Origin: Oceanidesulfovibrio marinus
GTDB lineage: Bacteria > Desulfobacterota > Desulfovibrionia > Desulfovibrionales > Desulfovibrionaceae
DNA length: 64,000 nt
NCBI RefSeq assembly: GCF_013085545.1
Contig: NZ_CP039543.1
Span: 4,185,322-4,249,321, forward strand
Direction of reading: 5' to 3'
Part shown: one piece after another, positions 31,484-41,707 of the stretch
Position numbering within the stretch: position 1 is the stretch's first letter
Layout of the letters: each line of letters opens with the position of its first letter
Program-made: the position numbers and the translations under genes
The notes under the pieces: model-generated
Told to the model about the DNA's origin: nothing
Database searches by the model: none
The model's input: only the letters and a program-made list of their open reading frames with translations

Positions 31484-32410
31484 GTGCTGATCGATTGGTT
31501 CACCGTTGCCGCGCAGGCGCTCAACTTCATCGTCCTGATGATTCTGCTCAAGGTCTTTCTCTACGACAGGATCGTGAAGGCCATGGACCAGCGCGAGCAG
31601 AACATCCAGGAACGGTTGGAGAGCGCCCGCGAGGAGCGGGAAATGGCCGAGGCGCAGAAGCGCAAGTTCGAGACCGAGCAGCGGGAGCTGGCCCAGCAGC
31701 GCGAGGAGATCGTGCGCCAGGCCAGGAAGGAGGCCGCGTCCACGCGCGAGGAGCTTCTGGACAAGGCCCGGAAGGAAGCGGACGATTTGCGCCAGGGGCT
31801 GAACGCGGCCGTGCGCCAGGAGACTGACTCCTTTGTGCATACCTTCCGCGAGCAGGCGGCCGCGCTGTGCATCGAGCTGACCCGCCGCAGCCTTGCGGCC
31901 ATGGGCGACGTGAGCGCCGAGGAGCAGGCTGCAACCGCTTTCCGCAAGGTGCTGGAGAATGCGGACCCCGAGACCGCGGCCAGGCTGCAGGAGGCTGCCG
32001 AGGAGGATGGGAGCTCGGCCACCGTAGTGAGCGCCACGGCGCTGCCCGGATCGGCCAAAAGCGCTGTCACCCGCGCCGTGCACGAGCTTATCGGCAAGGA
32101 CGTGGCTGTGGACTACGCCGTGGACGAGGAACTGGTGCTGGGCATGGAGCTGCGTTGCGGCGGCCGCAGCCTGGGCTGGACCGTGCGCGACTACCTGGAC
32201 GCCGTATCGCGCGAGGTGCGCGAGCTTTTGACCGAGGAGCAGCCAACCAGCGCGTCCGGGGCCAGCTCGTCAGGGGCCAGCTCGTCTGGGCAGGAAGAGG
32301 CCGGCACTGTGAAGCATGTTCAGGAGGAGGCTTCCAACGCGACCGAGGCCGGGCAGGGCGGCGCGCCATCCCCGGATACTGTGGAGAAGGACGATGCCGA
32401 CGACGCCTAG
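31484..32410 (+). CDS. atpF: N-type ATPase subunit b with delta-like C-terminal part
   Basis: The 308-residue protein is about twice the length of a standard b subunit. An N-terminal membrane helix (about 5-25) leads into a long charged coiled coil (about 30-130) and then a region (about 175-260) that resembles the delta subunit end, including the pattern VDEELVLGMELRCGGRS. No separate delta gene exists in the operon, so this subunit probably supplies the peripheral-stalk contact itself. The last 50 residues are a low-complexity Ser/Gly/Glu tail. The start is a GTG at 31484, four bases after atpE. Its end overlaps atpA by 17 bases. Confidence 0.88.
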   Translation: MLIDWFTVAAQALNFIVLMILLKVFLYDRIVKAMDQREQNIQERLESAREEREMAEAQKRKFETEQRELAQQREEIVRQARKEAASTREELLDKARKEADDLRQGLNAAVRQETDSFVHTFREQAAALCIELTRRSLAAMGDVSAEEQAATAFRKVLENADPETAARLQEAAEEDGSSATVVSATALPGSAKSAVTRAVHELIGKDVAVDYAVDEELVLGMELRCGGRSLGWTVRDYLDAVSREVRELLTEEQPTSASGASSSGASSSGQEEAGTVKHVQEEASNATEAGQGGAPSPDTVEKDDADDA

Positions 32411-33947
32411 CCAGGAGACGGACCGGCTGCGCAATGCCCTGCGTCAGGGGTTGGGCGTGCTGGAGCAGGCGCAGGAGCGGGTGGCGTTCCAGGCGGTCTA
32501 CAGCGAGGTGGGCCGCGTCGTCACCGTGAGCGCCGGCGTTGTGACCAGCGACGGACCATCGGGCGTCAAGTCCATGGAGCTGCTGGAGATCGGCAAAAGC
32601 CGCCGCCGGGGCCTGGCCTTTGATGTGGCCGAGGACAGGGTGGGTATCGTGCTTCTGGACGAGGCCGAGGAGCTTTCCGCGGGCGACTACGTGCGCCGCA
32701 CCGGCGAGGTGCTGCAGGTGCCGGTGGGCGGCTCCGCCGTGGGCCGGATCATCGATCCGCTCGGCTTGCCGCTGGACGGCCGCGGTCCGGTGCGCGCCTC
32801 GCAGCAACTTCCGGCAGAGCGGCCCGCCCCGGCCATTCTGGACCGTGCGCCCGTAGAAGAACCCTTGCAGACCGGACTCAAGGTGGTGGACGCGCTCATC
32901 CCCGTGGGACGCGGCCAGCGCGAGCTGATTCTGGGCGATCGTCAGACCGGCAAGACTGCCGTGGCCCTGGACGCGATTCTCAACCAGAAGGACACCGGCG
33001 TCATCTGCATCTACTGCGGCGTGGGCAAGCGCGTCTCGGCCGTGGCGCGGGTGGTGCGCGATCTGCAACGCGCCGGCGCCATGGACTACACGGCCGTGGT
33101 TCTGGCCTCGGAGGAGGACCCGCCCGGCCGGCAGTTCGTGGCCCCGTACGCGGCCATGACCATCGCCGAGTACGTGATGAGCCAGGGCAAGGACGCCCTG
33201 GTGATCTTCGACGACCTGACGCGCCACGCCAGGGCGTATCGCGAGCTTTCCCTGCTGCTGGGCCGGCCGCCTGGCCGCGAGGCCTTTCCCGGCGACATCT
33301 TCTACATCCACTCCCGGCTGCTGGAGCGCTCCACCCATATGCGCGACGACCTGGGCGGCGGATCGGTCACGGCCCTGCCGATCATCGAGACCGAGGAGCA
33401 GAACATCTCGGCCTACATCCCCACCAACCTCATCTCCATCACGGACGGGCAGATCTACCTCTCGCCGGACCTGTTCCGCAAAGGCATCCTCCCGGCCGTG
33501 GACGTGGGCCGGTCGGTCTCGCGCGTGGGCGGCAAGACGCAGCTTCCGGCGTACCGCCGCGTGGCTGGCGATCTGCGGCTGGCGTACTCGCAGTTCGAGG
33601 AGCTCGAATCGTTCTCGCGCTTCGGCACCCGCCTGGATGAGGCGACACGCAAGACCCTGGACCGTGGCCGCCGCGTGCGCGAGATACTCAAGCAGCCGCG
33701 GCGGGACACCATCCCGGCGTCCGAGCAGGTGGCCGTGCTCCACGCCGTGAACGAGGGCGCGCTGGACGACATCCATCTGGAGGACATCGCCAAGGCCGAG
33801 CAGGCCATCCGGCTGCGCGTGCGCAAGGAGCTGCCCGAGCTGATGCAGTCCATAGAGCAGGGCGAGAAGCTGACCGACGAGGACGCCGAGGCTATCCGCA
33901 AAGAGGCGTCCAAGGCCGTGTACGAGACCTTCGGGTACGGGGGTTGA
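32394..33947 (+). CDS. atpA: N-type ATPase alpha subunit
   Basis: The 517-residue nucleotide-binding subunit has the P-loop GDRQTGKT and the conserved ESFSRFG-like segment (SFSRFGTRLD) at the interface with the beta subunit. It alternates with beta in the head ring. The ATG at 32394 lies inside the 3' end of atpF in another frame; GGAG and AAGG sit just upstream, which supports coupled translation. Its placement after atpF and before atpG fits the N-ATPase order. Confidence 0.93.
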   Translation: MPTTPSQETDRLRNALRQGLGVLEQAQERVAFQAVYSEVGRVVTVSAGVVTSDGPSGVKSMELLEIGKSRRRGLAFDVAEDRVGIVLLDEAEELSAGDYVRRTGEVLQVPVGGSAVGRIIDPLGLPLDGRGPVRASQQLPAERPAPAILDRAPVEEPLQTGLKVVDALIPVGRGQRELILGDRQTGKTAVALDAILNQKDTGVICIYCGVGKRVSAVARVVRDLQRAGAMDYTAVVLASEEDPPGRQFVAPYAAMTIAEYVMSQGKDALVIFDDLTRHARAYRELSLLLGRPPGREAFPGDIFYIHSRLLERSTHMRDDLGGGSVTALPIIETEEQNISAYIPTNLISITDGQIYLSPDLFRKGILPAVDVGRSVSRVGGKTQLPAYRRVAGDLRLAYSQFEELESFSRFGTRLDEATRKTLDRGRRVREILKQPRRDTIPASEQVAVLHAVNEGALDDIHLEDIAKAEQAIRLRVRKELPELMQSIEQGEKLTDEDAEAIRKEASKAVYETFGYGG

Positions 33948-33950
33948 GCC

Positions 33951-34847
33951 GTGGAGACTGTTCAGGATCTGCAGCGGCGCATCGAGGGAACCGAGGACCT
34001 GGGCTCCGTGGTGCGCACCATGAAGTCGCTGGCCGCCGTGTCCATCCGGCAGTATGACGAGGCGGCGCGGTCACTGGCCCAGTACGAGGCTGCGGTGCGC
34101 ATGGGCCTGGGCTTCGTGCTGCGGGACTGGCCTTTCCCGCCGGTGGAGAAGGCCACGGCGGCAAAGCCGCTGGCCCTGCTCATCGGCTCGGACCAGGGCA
34201 TGTGCGGCAAGCTGAACGAAGAGGTGCACGAGGTGGGCCGTACGTCCATCGAAGCCATGGCCGACGATCCCAGCAAGCGCATCTACATTGTCATGGGCGA
34301 ACGCATGGCCGCGCAGTTCATCGACACGGCCGACCAGCCCGAGAAGATCTTCACCCTTCCGAGCTCGGTGGGCGGAATCGGCGGCGCGGTGTCCCAGGTA
34401 CTCTCTACAGTCAATGAAATCCGCGAGCAGCGGAACATCACCGCGTTCCACGTTTTCCACGCGCAGCAGGGCGCACAGCAGGCCACGGAGCCGCGCCACG
34501 CCATGCTCTGGCCCATCCGGCAGGCGCTGCTGGAGGAGATGCGCGAACGCCAGCGGGAACGCCGCGACTCGAAGTCGCGCAGCCTGCCGTACTACAGTAT
34601 GGACCGCGGTGCGCTTTTCTCGGAGCTGGTGGGCCACTTCCTGTTTGGCTCGCTGTTCCGGGCGCTGGCCGCCTCCCTGGCTGCGGAGAACGCGGCCCGG
34701 CTGGCCGCCATGCAGGGCGCAGAGAAGAACATCGACAACCAGCTGGACGAGCTGCGGGCGCTCTATCGCCAGCGGAGGCAGATGAATATCACCGAAGAGC
34801 TGCTGGACATCGTGTCCGGCTTTACGGCTTTGGAGCAGCAGTCGTAG
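33951..34847 (+). CDS. atpG: N-type ATPase gamma subunit
   Basis: The 298-residue rotor shaft has the two long terminal helices of the family. The N-terminus (LQRRIEGTEDLGSVVRTMKSLAAVSIRQ) and C-terminus (RRQMNITEELLDIVSGFTAL) pair as a coiled coil, with a central Rossmann-like domain (LLIGSDQGMCG). The start is a GTG at 33951, three bases after the atpA stop. It is the last gene of the operon; a strong terminator follows about 90 bases later. Confidence 0.9.
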   Translation: METVQDLQRRIEGTEDLGSVVRTMKSLAAVSIRQYDEAARSLAQYEAAVRMGLGFVLRDWPFPPVEKATAAKPLALLIGSDQGMCGKLNEEVHEVGRTSIEAMADDPSKRIYIVMGERMAAQFIDTADQPEKIFTLPSSVGGIGGAVSQVLSTVNEIREQRNITAFHVFHAQQGAQQATEPRHAMLWPIRQALLEEMRERQRERRDSKSRSLPYYSMDRGALFSELVGHFLFGSLFRALAASLAAENAARLAAMQGAEKNIDNQLDELRALYRQRRQMNITEELLDIVSGFTALEQQS

Positions 34848-34935
34848 ACGGGCTGACCTTACTGGGGCCTTACCGGGTCCTGCGCCGGTAGCGCGCCGGG
34901 CTGCTCCTGTCGAAATTTCCCCAAGCAAAAAAGGT

Positions 34936-34972
34936 CCGGGGAGGCATCCCCGCGAAGCCTCCCCGGTTTATG
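34936..34972. terminator. Intrinsic terminator of the N-ATPase operon, two-way
   Basis: CCGGGGAGGC (34936-34945) pairs perfectly with GCCTCCCCGG (34957-34966), followed by TTTAT on the plus strand. On the minus strand the stem is followed by a T-run (the AAAAAA at 34927-34932), so it can also end the hypothetical gene transcribed from the right. Confidence 0.8.
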
Positions 34973-35073
34973 TAGAGGCGGTCCGCATGTGCAGTCCGCC
35001 GAAGAATGACAAGTTATCTGTGGACTGGCCCGTTATATGTATGAACAATACGGCATATGTTCATGTGTCGTTG

Positions 35074-35511
35074 TTATTTGGTCTTTGTGACGGCCTTCTT
35101 GGCCTCCTCGTACGCCTTCTGGAGCTTGACGAGCTGCATATTGATGGCGTCGACGGCCTCCGGCATGGGGTCCTTGGCGTCCAGCTTGGCCAGGTCCTCG
35201 CGCAGCTGCTGGCGCTCCCTTGCCACCACGGCGAGGGCCTCGATAAGCTGCTGCTGGCCTTCGTCGCTCAGCTTGTCCATGTCCTGGACAATGGCGTCCA
35301 TTCTGGCCTCCAGCCAGAGCAGCCGCTTGTCGATATCCGTCTTGTACGCCTCGGCGTCTTCCTGTGCCGAGTGCAGGTCCTTGTCCATGGTCATCTCAAG
35401 GGAGCTCTTGCTGCCCTCTTCCGCAGCCATGGCCGCTCCGGCCATGACAAAAATCAGCGCCAATGCGAGGAGCAGGGAAAGGCCATAGATGTGCAGTGGT
35501 TTCTTCAACAT
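35074..35511 (-). CDS. Hypothetical periplasmic coiled-coil protein
   Basis: The 145-residue protein has a clear signal peptide (basic start MLKKPLH, hydrophobic core to about residue 25, AMA cleavage region near 28-30), and the mature part is almost all charged helix with heptad-like spacing, predicted coiled coil. No family is recognised. It is transcribed towards the N-ATPase terminator. A weak AGGA lies about ten bases before the ATG. A structural or chaperone role in the periplasm is possible but unsupported. Confidence 0.65.
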   Translation of the reverse strand: MLKKPLHIYGLSLLLALALIFVMAGAAMAAEEGSKSSLEMTMDKDLHSAQEDAEAYKTDIDKRLLWLEARMDAIVQDMDKLSDEGQQQLIEALAVVARERQQLREDLAKLDAKDPMPEAVDAINMQLVKLQKAYEEAKKAVTKTK

Positions 35512-35873
35512 GGTGTTCTCATCCTGGTAATGGTGTTGGCGGCACGAGTCCGACAGCCGAGGGGTTTTCCATTAAAGCAGAATAGCTGGACGTGGGGCGG
35601 AGTAGAAGGTGAAAACAACGGCAGTTGTCGGGTATGCCCCGAAATATTTTATCGGGCGGAGCAGAGGGACAGGCGCGGTCGGGCGGATCGATCGCTGCCG
35701 TGGCGCCAGACCCGCTAACAACGTATTGGAAAGGATTACTTCGGCAGGCTGTCCCAAAAACGCGGTGGCAAGGCGCAAGAAGAGTTCAAGGGCGAAGCGT
35801 ATACAGAAATACGTGAGGATTTGAACTCTTCGAAGCAACGCAGCCAGCGTGGGAAATGGGGCAGCCTGCCGGG
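35512..35873. other. Intergenic region carrying a large nested palindrome
   Basis: These 362 bases lie between two minus-strand hypothetical genes. The left part (35512-35742) shows no recognisable feature apart from likely promoter sequence for the signal-peptide protein. The right part (35743-35870) is the nested palindrome described separately, which ends three bases before the stop codon of the next gene. Confidence 0.5.
35743..35870. repeat. 128-bp nested palindromic element
   Basis: The outer ends GGCAGGCTGTCCC (35743-35755) and GGGGCAGCCTGCC (35858-35870) match as inverted copies at 12 of 13 positions. Inside are a perfect 11-bp pair GAAGAGTTCAA (35779-35789) with TTGAACTCTTC (35821-35831) and a central CGTAT (35798-35802) with ATACG (35809-35813). 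Between the outer and middle stems, GGCAAGGCGCAAG faces GAAGCAACGCAGCC imperfectly. The whole can fold as one long hairpin, as a dispersed non-coding repeat or small mobile element would. No transposase is present. Confidence 0.6.
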
Positions 35874-36257
35874 CTAAAAGCGTCGCGGCTCCTTGGGGTA
35901 GATCTTCTGCTCAGTCTTCTCCGGGTGCTTGTCCAGGTGGCGGTAGCGGTTCCAGGCTTTTTCGGCCAGCCGGTCCAGGATGTTGTCGAGGTCGGACTCG
36001 TCCAGCAGCTCGCGCAGGCCGTTCTGGTCCAGGAGCCGGTCCGACAGAGTCCAGCCCTCGCCGCGGTCCAGGTCCAGGTTCACATCGCGCCGGAACTCGA
36101 TGTCCCACTCCTTGTCGCTGATCCTGTTCAGGAGCTCACGCACCGTCTGGAAGAAGAACTTCTTGACGTCCTCGGTGGACTCCGCCTGGCTCATCATTTC
36201 TCGAAACTCGGAACGTATGTCCTGTTCTTCTTTAGAGAAGGATAGCTGCCTGGTCAT
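35874..36257 (-). CDS. Hypothetical protein, small and highly charged
   Basis: The 127-residue protein has no signal peptide or membrane segment and is rich in Asp, Glu, Arg and Lys, with helical character (FSKEEQDIRSEFREMM). No family is recognised. GGAG six bases before the ATG at 36257 supports the start. Its stop codon lies only three bases from the end of the 128-bp palindrome, which could thus act as its terminator or have inserted at the gene end. It follows the UPF0182 gene in the same direction after about 109 bases. Confidence 0.6.
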   Translation of the reverse strand: MTRQLSFSKEEQDIRSEFREMMSQAESTEDVKKFFFQTVRELLNRISDKEWDIEFRRDVNLDLDRGEGWTLSDRLLDQNGLRELLDESDLDNILDRLAEKAWNRYRHLDKHPEKTEQKIYPKEPRRF

Positions 36258-36366
36258 GGTTGCTCCGTGTTGTTTGTGGTTCGACTGGTTTCCATTCAGA
36301 ACCCCATATTACCACACAGGCACGGGCGATGCCATGCTCTTTGCAACAATCGCAGCCCCACGTCGC

Positions 36367-39351
36367 CTACTGGACTGGCCCGTTCGCCCCGTTCGCGTTG
36401 GTCGCGTTGTCCGCATCGGTCGCCCCGGTCACCCCGGTCGCGTTGCCGGGCGCGGTCTGGGCATTCGGCGCGGCCGAGCCAGAGCGCATTGCCTCCAGCG
36501 AGTTCAGGCTTTGTTCCAGATCGCCGAAGGCCTGCATGGCGTCCTGGAAGGAGCGCTTGCCCATGGACTCCATGGCGCGGTTGAACGCCTTGGAGGCGCG
36601 GTCGATGAGCTGGTCCATGGTGGCCGTGCCAGCACCCGGGGCTTCCGTGCCCGGCCCGAACAGCTCGTTCTGCTCCGGCTCCTCGCCCAAGAGCTTCTTC
36701 AGCGCCTTCTCAAAGGTGTCGGCGTAGCTCAGGGTGTCCTCGTGCATCAGGGCCACCAGCCGCAACTCCGGGTAGGCCGCGGTTTCCGCCTGCAGGTAGA
36801 TGGGTTCTACATAGAGCAGGGTCTCGCCCACGGGGATGGCCAGCACGTTGCCGCGGATGACGTTGGAGCCGCGCTGGTCCCACAGGGAAAGCTGCCCGGA
36901 GAGGAAGCTGTCCTGGTCGATCTTGGTCTCCACCTGCTGCGGCCCCAGCACGCGCTTTTCCTTGGGGAACTTGTAGGCCAGCAGCCGGCCGTAGTTCTCG
37001 CCGTCGCACATGCCGGCGATCCAGCCGATGAGCACCTGCCTGTTCTTGGGCGTGAAGGGCATGATGAGCACGTACTCGGTCTTGTCGCGGTCCGGCGGCT
37101 CCCACATCACATAGTACGGCGAGACCGGGATGACCTGGTCGTAGTACTTCTCCGTGGCGCGCACCCAGAGGTCCTCCTGGTTGTAGAAGACGGCCGGGTT
37201 GGTCATGTGGAACTTGGAGTAGACCAGCCCCTGGAGCAGGAGCAGGTCCGCCGGGTAGCGGATGTGTTTTTCCAGCTCGTCGTCCATCTCGCTACGCGGT
37301 TTGAACATGCCGGGGAACGTGTTCTCCCAGGCGCGGATGATGGGGTCCTCCGGATCGAAAACGTAGAAGCTCACGTCGCCGTTGTAGGCGTCCACCACGA
37401 CCTTCACGGAGTTGCGCACGTAGTTGACCTGGTCGGTGAGCTGCTCGCCGTGTACGGACTGGAGTATGTTCCGCGGGTTGGTGTGCGCGGCGTTCTTGGC
37501 CACGCCGGTGCGGAAGCTCTCGCTGTAGGGGTAGTAGCCGCTGCTCGTGTAGGCGTCGATGATCCAGTACATCTTGCCGTGCGCGATCACGGTGTAGGGG
37601 TCGGCGTCGTAATCCAGGAACGGGGCCAGGGTCTTCACGCGGTCCTCGATCTGGCGGTGGAACTGGATGCGCGTGCCCTTGCGCGGGTAGCCGGACATGA
37701 ACAGCTCGGTCCCGTCGTGCTTCCAGCCGAAGAGGAACTTGCGCCAGGGGCCTTCCATGGGCACGCCGCCGGCGCCCTTGTAGTGGACATAGACGTTGTT
37801 CTCGCCGCTGGGGTAGTCCAGCTCCTCTTCCTCGGAGTTGACCACGGCCGGGTACCTGGTGAGCTCGCCGTAGTAGATGCCGGGGGTGTTGATCTGCAGC
37901 TCCGGATAATCCGCCTTGGGCGGCAGGTCCTTGAGCAGCAGCTTGGGCAGGCCGTTCTCGGTGAACTCGCTCACGGCGTTGAGCACGGCGCCGTAGCCGT
38001 GGGTGTACTTGAAGCGGCGGTTGACGAAGGTGTTGCTCTGGGCCGGCAGGTTGTCCACGTTCATCTCGCGCGATGAAATCATCACCTGCCGGTACTTGCC
38101 GCCCAGGTGGTAGCGGTCCACGTCCACGTCGTTGAACTCGTAGTAAAGCCGAATCTCCTGGAACTGCTTGAACACGGCGTCCAGTGCGCGCCAGTCCCAC
38201 AGCCGGATGTTGTCGAAGAGGTCCTTGTTCTCGGACACAAGCTGGTGGGTCAGCTCGCCGGTCTGGGGAAAGCGGCGCTCCTCCACCGTGTCCAGCTTGA
38301 AGGCCTTGCGCGTCATGGTGATGCTGTTGGCGATGTACGGCTCTTCGTAGGTGATCTCGTTGGGCTGGACCACGAGCCACTGCACCAGCGTGGGCGCGGC
38401 CGTGAGCAGTATGGCCCAGACCACCACGGCGATGAGGCCGAAGCCCACCACCGGGCTGCGCGAAAGGAAGGACGGTGCGCCGTTGGGAACGATATGCCCG
38501 CCGATGCGCAGCCGCAGCCGGGGCACGGCGATGATCAGGGCGATAAGCACGAAGAGCGCGGCCATGATCACGTAGCCGGGCAGGCGCACGTGCATGTCGG
38601 TCCAGCCCGGCCCGCGCACCACGCCGTACTTGGAGTAGAGCAGATGGAAGATGTTGAGGGTCTGGCCAAAGGCCAGCATCAGCAGGGAGTAGGCCGTGAT
38701 GGGCGCGAACAGGGCGAACGGCCGGCGCGAGAGCAGGGCCAGGGCCTCGGCCGGGTCGTCGATGTGGTCGATGCGCTCGGCCTCGTCGGCGCTCTTGCCG
38801 GTAAGCGCGGCCAGGAATGTGGCGGACAGGCCGATGATCATGGAGACCCAGAGGATATCCTGCAGCAGGTCCAGCACGGGCAGGGCAAAGAGGTAGAAGG
38901 AGACGTCCAGACCCAGGGCCGGATCGGCAATACCCGTCGCCTGGCTGCCGATGAGCCGCAGTATGAGCTCCCACTTGCCGGCGGCCATCACGCCGCTGAC
39001 CACGAAGACCAGCCCGGCCGCGCCCTGCCGGGCAAAGCGGTTGCGCACGTCCGTACCCCGGCTGCGGCGAGTGAGCGGATGGAGCAGCGCGTACATCAGC
39101 ACGCCCATGCCGGCGCCCGCACCGAGAAAGAGCAGCACCTGCGCGAAGATCGCCTTCCAGAAGCGGGAGGCGTAGCCAACATTCTGGAACCACAGGGCCT
39201 CGCCCCAGAGGCCGAGCAGCAGGAAGAATCCAAGCATGCCCGCGCCCACGGCTACGCCCAGGGCGATGTTCAGCCGGGAGTTACGAGCCCGGCCGCGATA
39301 GATGAGGAGAAGGGCCAGGGCCAGGGACAGGGCAATGATGGCTGTGTACAT
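36367..39351 (-). CDS. UPF0182 family membrane protein
   Basis: The 994-residue protein has about seven membrane helices in its first 330 residues, then a large outer domain with the family's conserved segments (NSITMTRKAFKLDTVEER, TPGIYYGEL, RFKYTHGYG) and a low-complexity Asn/Ala/Thr tail. The family (COG1615) is widespread in bacteria but has no established function. The start is the ATG at 39351, from which the first membrane helix begins; the ribosome site is weak. It is divergent from the ftsH gene, with a 354-base gap between them. Confidence 0.88.
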   Translation of the reverse strand: MYTAIIALSLALALLLIYRGRARNSRLNIALGVAVGAGMLGFFLLLGLWGEALWFQNVGYASRFWKAIFAQVLLFLGAGAGMGVLMYALLHPLTRRSRGTDVRNRFARQGAAGLVFVVSGVMAAGKWELILRLIGSQATGIADPALGLDVSFYLFALPVLDLLQDILWVSMIIGLSATFLAALTGKSADEAERIDHIDDPAEALALLSRRPFALFAPITAYSLLMLAFGQTLNIFHLLYSKYGVVRGPGWTDMHVRLPGYVIMAALFVLIALIIAVPRLRLRIGGHIVPNGAPSFLSRSPVVGFGLIAVVVWAILLTAAPTLVQWLVVQPNEITYEEPYIANSITMTRKAFKLDTVEERRFPQTGELTHQLVSENKDLFDNIRLWDWRALDAVFKQFQEIRLYYEFNDVDVDRYHLGGKYRQVMISSREMNVDNLPAQSNTFVNRRFKYTHGYGAVLNAVSEFTENGLPKLLLKDLPPKADYPELQINTPGIYYGELTRYPAVVNSEEEELDYPSGENNVYVHYKGAGGVPMEGPWRKFLFGWKHDGTELFMSGYPRKGTRIQFHRQIEDRVKTLAPFLDYDADPYTVIAHGKMYWIIDAYTSSGYYPYSESFRTGVAKNAAHTNPRNILQSVHGEQLTDQVNYVRNSVKVVVDAYNGDVSFYVFDPEDPIIRAWENTFPGMFKPRSEMDDELEKHIRYPADLLLLQGLVYSKFHMTNPAVFYNQEDLWVRATEKYYDQVIPVSPYYVMWEPPDRDKTEYVLIMPFTPKNRQVLIGWIAGMCDGENYGRLLAYKFPKEKRVLGPQQVETKIDQDSFLSGQLSLWDQRGSNVIRGNVLAIPVGETLLYVEPIYLQAETAAYPELRLVALMHEDTLSYADTFEKALKKLLGEEPEQNELFGPGTEAPGAGTATMDQLIDRASKAFNRAMESMGKRSFQDAMQAFGDLEQSLNSLEAMRSGSAAPNAQTAPGNATGVTGATDADNATNANGANGPVQ

Positions 39352-39705
39352 GCGTTGCTCGCAAAGGCTGACGGCGGTGTCTCCACGCGCCGTTTGTATA
39401 GACCGGCATACAGAACGTGCCGGAAAGGAAAGCTGAGATTGCCATAGTACGGCATCAACGGGGCCATGGGCAAGGCGCGCAGCCATACGCTGTGGACAGG
39501 TGCATGTCCTGGGCGCAGGGGCCGAATGAGTTCGCGGTCGAGACGGTGATTTATCCGGGCGTCATGTGGAAGCCCGGGCGGCGCGGCCTACTCGAAAACT
39601 CCTGGTTGTCCCGGTGCGCGCGCCTGGTTGAGACTGTGACATTGAGCCTTGCGCCGTGAATAGCGCGGGCATTCCCAGCAACCCACCACCCATGCGAGCT
39701 TTTTC
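39352..39705. other. Divergent intergenic region
   Basis: These 354 bases lie between the UPF0182 gene (minus) and ftsH (plus) and should hold both promoters. No clear promoter hexamers, hairpin or RNA gene was recognised. The ribosome site before the ftsH start is poor. Confidence 0.45.
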
Positions 39706-41640
39706 ATGCCTGACAGCGGACCATCTCCAAATCTCAAACAGTACAAGGAGGCAGGCAGGATCTGGAAACGGTTCTTCCTCGCGATTCTGCTCGTTTCCAT
39801 CGTCTATGCCCTCTACTCGGCCTACATGGGGTCGCAGGAGCCGCGCTACAAGATCGACTACGACGCCTTCCGCAGCGAGGTTCAGAACGGCCACGTGCAG
39901 TCCGTTCGCGTCCAGGGCGAGCGCATCGACGGCGTCCTGTCCCAGAACCGCACCAGAAGCCTGCAGGGCAACCGCACCGTCTCGTTCAACGAGTTCTACA
40001 CGTTCCTGCCCAGCTTCGGCGACGACCAGCTCATGGGGCTGCTCAGCAAAAACAACGTGGCCGTAGCCACCACACCCAAGCAGGAGGACGGCGGCTACCT
40101 GTGGTACGCCATTATCTCGCTCTTGCCGTTCCTGCTTATTGTGGGGCTTTTCTACTACCAGTACAAGCGCATGCGCGGGCGCGCCGGTCCGGGCATGGGC
40201 ATCTTCAACATAGGCAAGTCCAAGGCCACGCTCTACGACAGCACCATGCCGGGCAAGACCTTTGACGATGTGGCCGGAGCGGACAACGCCAAGGGCGAGC
40301 TCAGGGAGGTCATCACCTTTCTGAAGGATCCCGAGAAGATTTCCAGGCTCGGCGGCCAGGCGCCCAAGGGCACGCTACTGGTGGGGCCGCCCGGATGCGG
40401 CAAGACCCTGATGGCCAAGGCCGTGGCCGGCGAGGCCGGCGTGCCGTTCTACTCCATCTCCGGCTCGGTGTTCATGGAGATGTTTGTGGGCGTGGGTGCG
40501 TCCCGCGTGCGCGACATGTTCCAGGAAGCCAAGAAGAACGCGCCGAGCATCATCTTTATCGACGAGCTCGACTCCATAGGCAGGCGCCGCGGCGCAGGCC
40601 TGGGCGGTGGCAACGATGAGCGAGAGCAGACCCTGAACCAGCTGCTGAGCGAGATGGACGGGTTCGAACCCAATGAGAACGTGGTGGTGATGAGCGCCAC
40701 CAACCGCCCGGACATTCTGGACCCGGCTCTGCTGCGGCCGGGGCGCTTTGACCGCCGCATTACCGTGGACCGGCCCACGCGCAAGGCGCGGCTGGCTATC
40801 CTGAAGATCCATTCCCGCAAAAAGCCCCTGGCGGACGACGTGGACCTGGACGAGCTGGCGCGCTCCACCCCCGGCTTCAGCGGCGCGGACCTGGAAAACA
40901 TGCTCAACGAGGCCGCGCTCTTTGCCGCACGCTATGACCGGAAGCGCATCACCCGCGACGACGTGGAGAACGCCCGCGACAGGGTGACCATGGGGCTGGA
41001 GCGCAAGGGCCTCTCCCTGACCGACGAGGAGAAGCGGCTCATCGCCTACCACGAGGGCGGCCACGCCCTGGCCGCGGCCAAGCTGAAGCATGCCGACCCC
41101 CTGCACAAGATATCCATCATTCCGCGTGCGCGGTCCCTGGGCGCGACCATGCAGCTCCCGGAGGACGAGCGTTACATCTACCGCAAGGAGTACCTGCTGG
41201 ATCGGCTGGCCACCATGATGGGAGGGCGTGCTTCCGAGCAGGCGGTCTTTGGCGCTCTGACCTCCGGGGCGGGCAGCGACCTTCTGGAAGCCACCAGGCT
41301 GGCGCGCAAGATGGTGCTGGAGTGGGGCATGAGCGACGCCTTCAGCCACATCTCCCTGGGCGGCGAGCAGGAGAACGTCTTCCTGGGCGAGGAGATAGCC
41401 AAGCGCCGCGACTACGCCGAGGAGACTCAGCACGAGGTGGACCGCCAGGTGCAGGCCATTCTGGACGAGGCCTACGACCGCGCCAGGAAAATCGTGGAGG
41501 AGCACCGCGGCGAGCTCGACGCCCTGGTGGAGCGGCTGCTGGAGGAAGAGGAGATATCCGGCGATGAGCTGCGCGAGCTGATCGGCGGGAAAAAACCGGA
41601 GTCTCCTGCTGTCGAGGAGGAGCCGGCTCCTGCGCAATAG
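39706..41640 (+). CDS. ftsH: ATP-dependent zinc metalloprotease FtsH
   Basis: The 644-residue inner-membrane AAA protease degrades misfolded membrane and selected soluble proteins. It has two membrane helices (about 22-44 and 128-150) around a periplasmic domain, a Walker A GPPGCGKT (G227-T234), Walker [12 protein letters not shown], the second region of homology ([20 protein letters not shown]) and the zinc site H449-E450-G-G-H453. The usual HEAGH appears here as HEGGH; the metal ligands are kept. The C-terminal 30 residues are acidic. The gene is monocistronic, with a strong terminator downstream. It may be an additional copy besides a housekeeping ftsH elsewhere, which cannot be judged from this window. 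Confidence 0.93.
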   Translation: MPDSGPSPNLKQYKEAGRIWKRFFLAILLVSIVYALYSAYMGSQEPRYKIDYDAFRSEVQNGHVQSVRVQGERIDGVLSQNRTRSLQGNRTVSFNEFYTFLPSFGDDQLMGLLSKNNVAVATTPKQEDGGYLWYAIISLLPFLLIVGLFYYQYKRMRGRAGPGMGIFNIGKSKATLYDSTMPGKTFDDVAGADNAKGELREVITFLKDPEKISRLGGQAPKGTLLVGPPGCGKTLMAKAVAGEAGVPFYSISGSVFMEMFVGVGASRVRDMFQEAKKNAPSIIFIDELDSIGRRRGAGLGGGNDEREQTLNQLLSEMDGFEPNENVVVMSATNRPDILDPALLRPGRFDRRITVDRPTRKARLAILKIHSRKKPLADDVDLDELARSTPGFSGADLENMLNEAALFAARYDRKRITRDDVENARDRVTMGLERKGLSLTDEEKRLIAYHEGGHALAAAKLKHADPLHKISIIPRARSLGATMQLPEDERYIYRKEYLLDRLATMMGGRASEQAVFGALTSGAGSDLLEATRLARKMVLEWGMSDAFSHISLGGEQENVFLGEEIAKRRDYAEETQHEVDRQVQAILDEAYDRARKIVEEHRGELDALVERLLEEEEISGDELRELIGGKKPESPAVEEEPAPAQ

Positions 41641-41707
41641 CGCTCACGGCGCGATCCCAGGAGAGCGACTCGGAAAACGCGCCGGAGGCACCGCGATACC
41701 GCCATGG

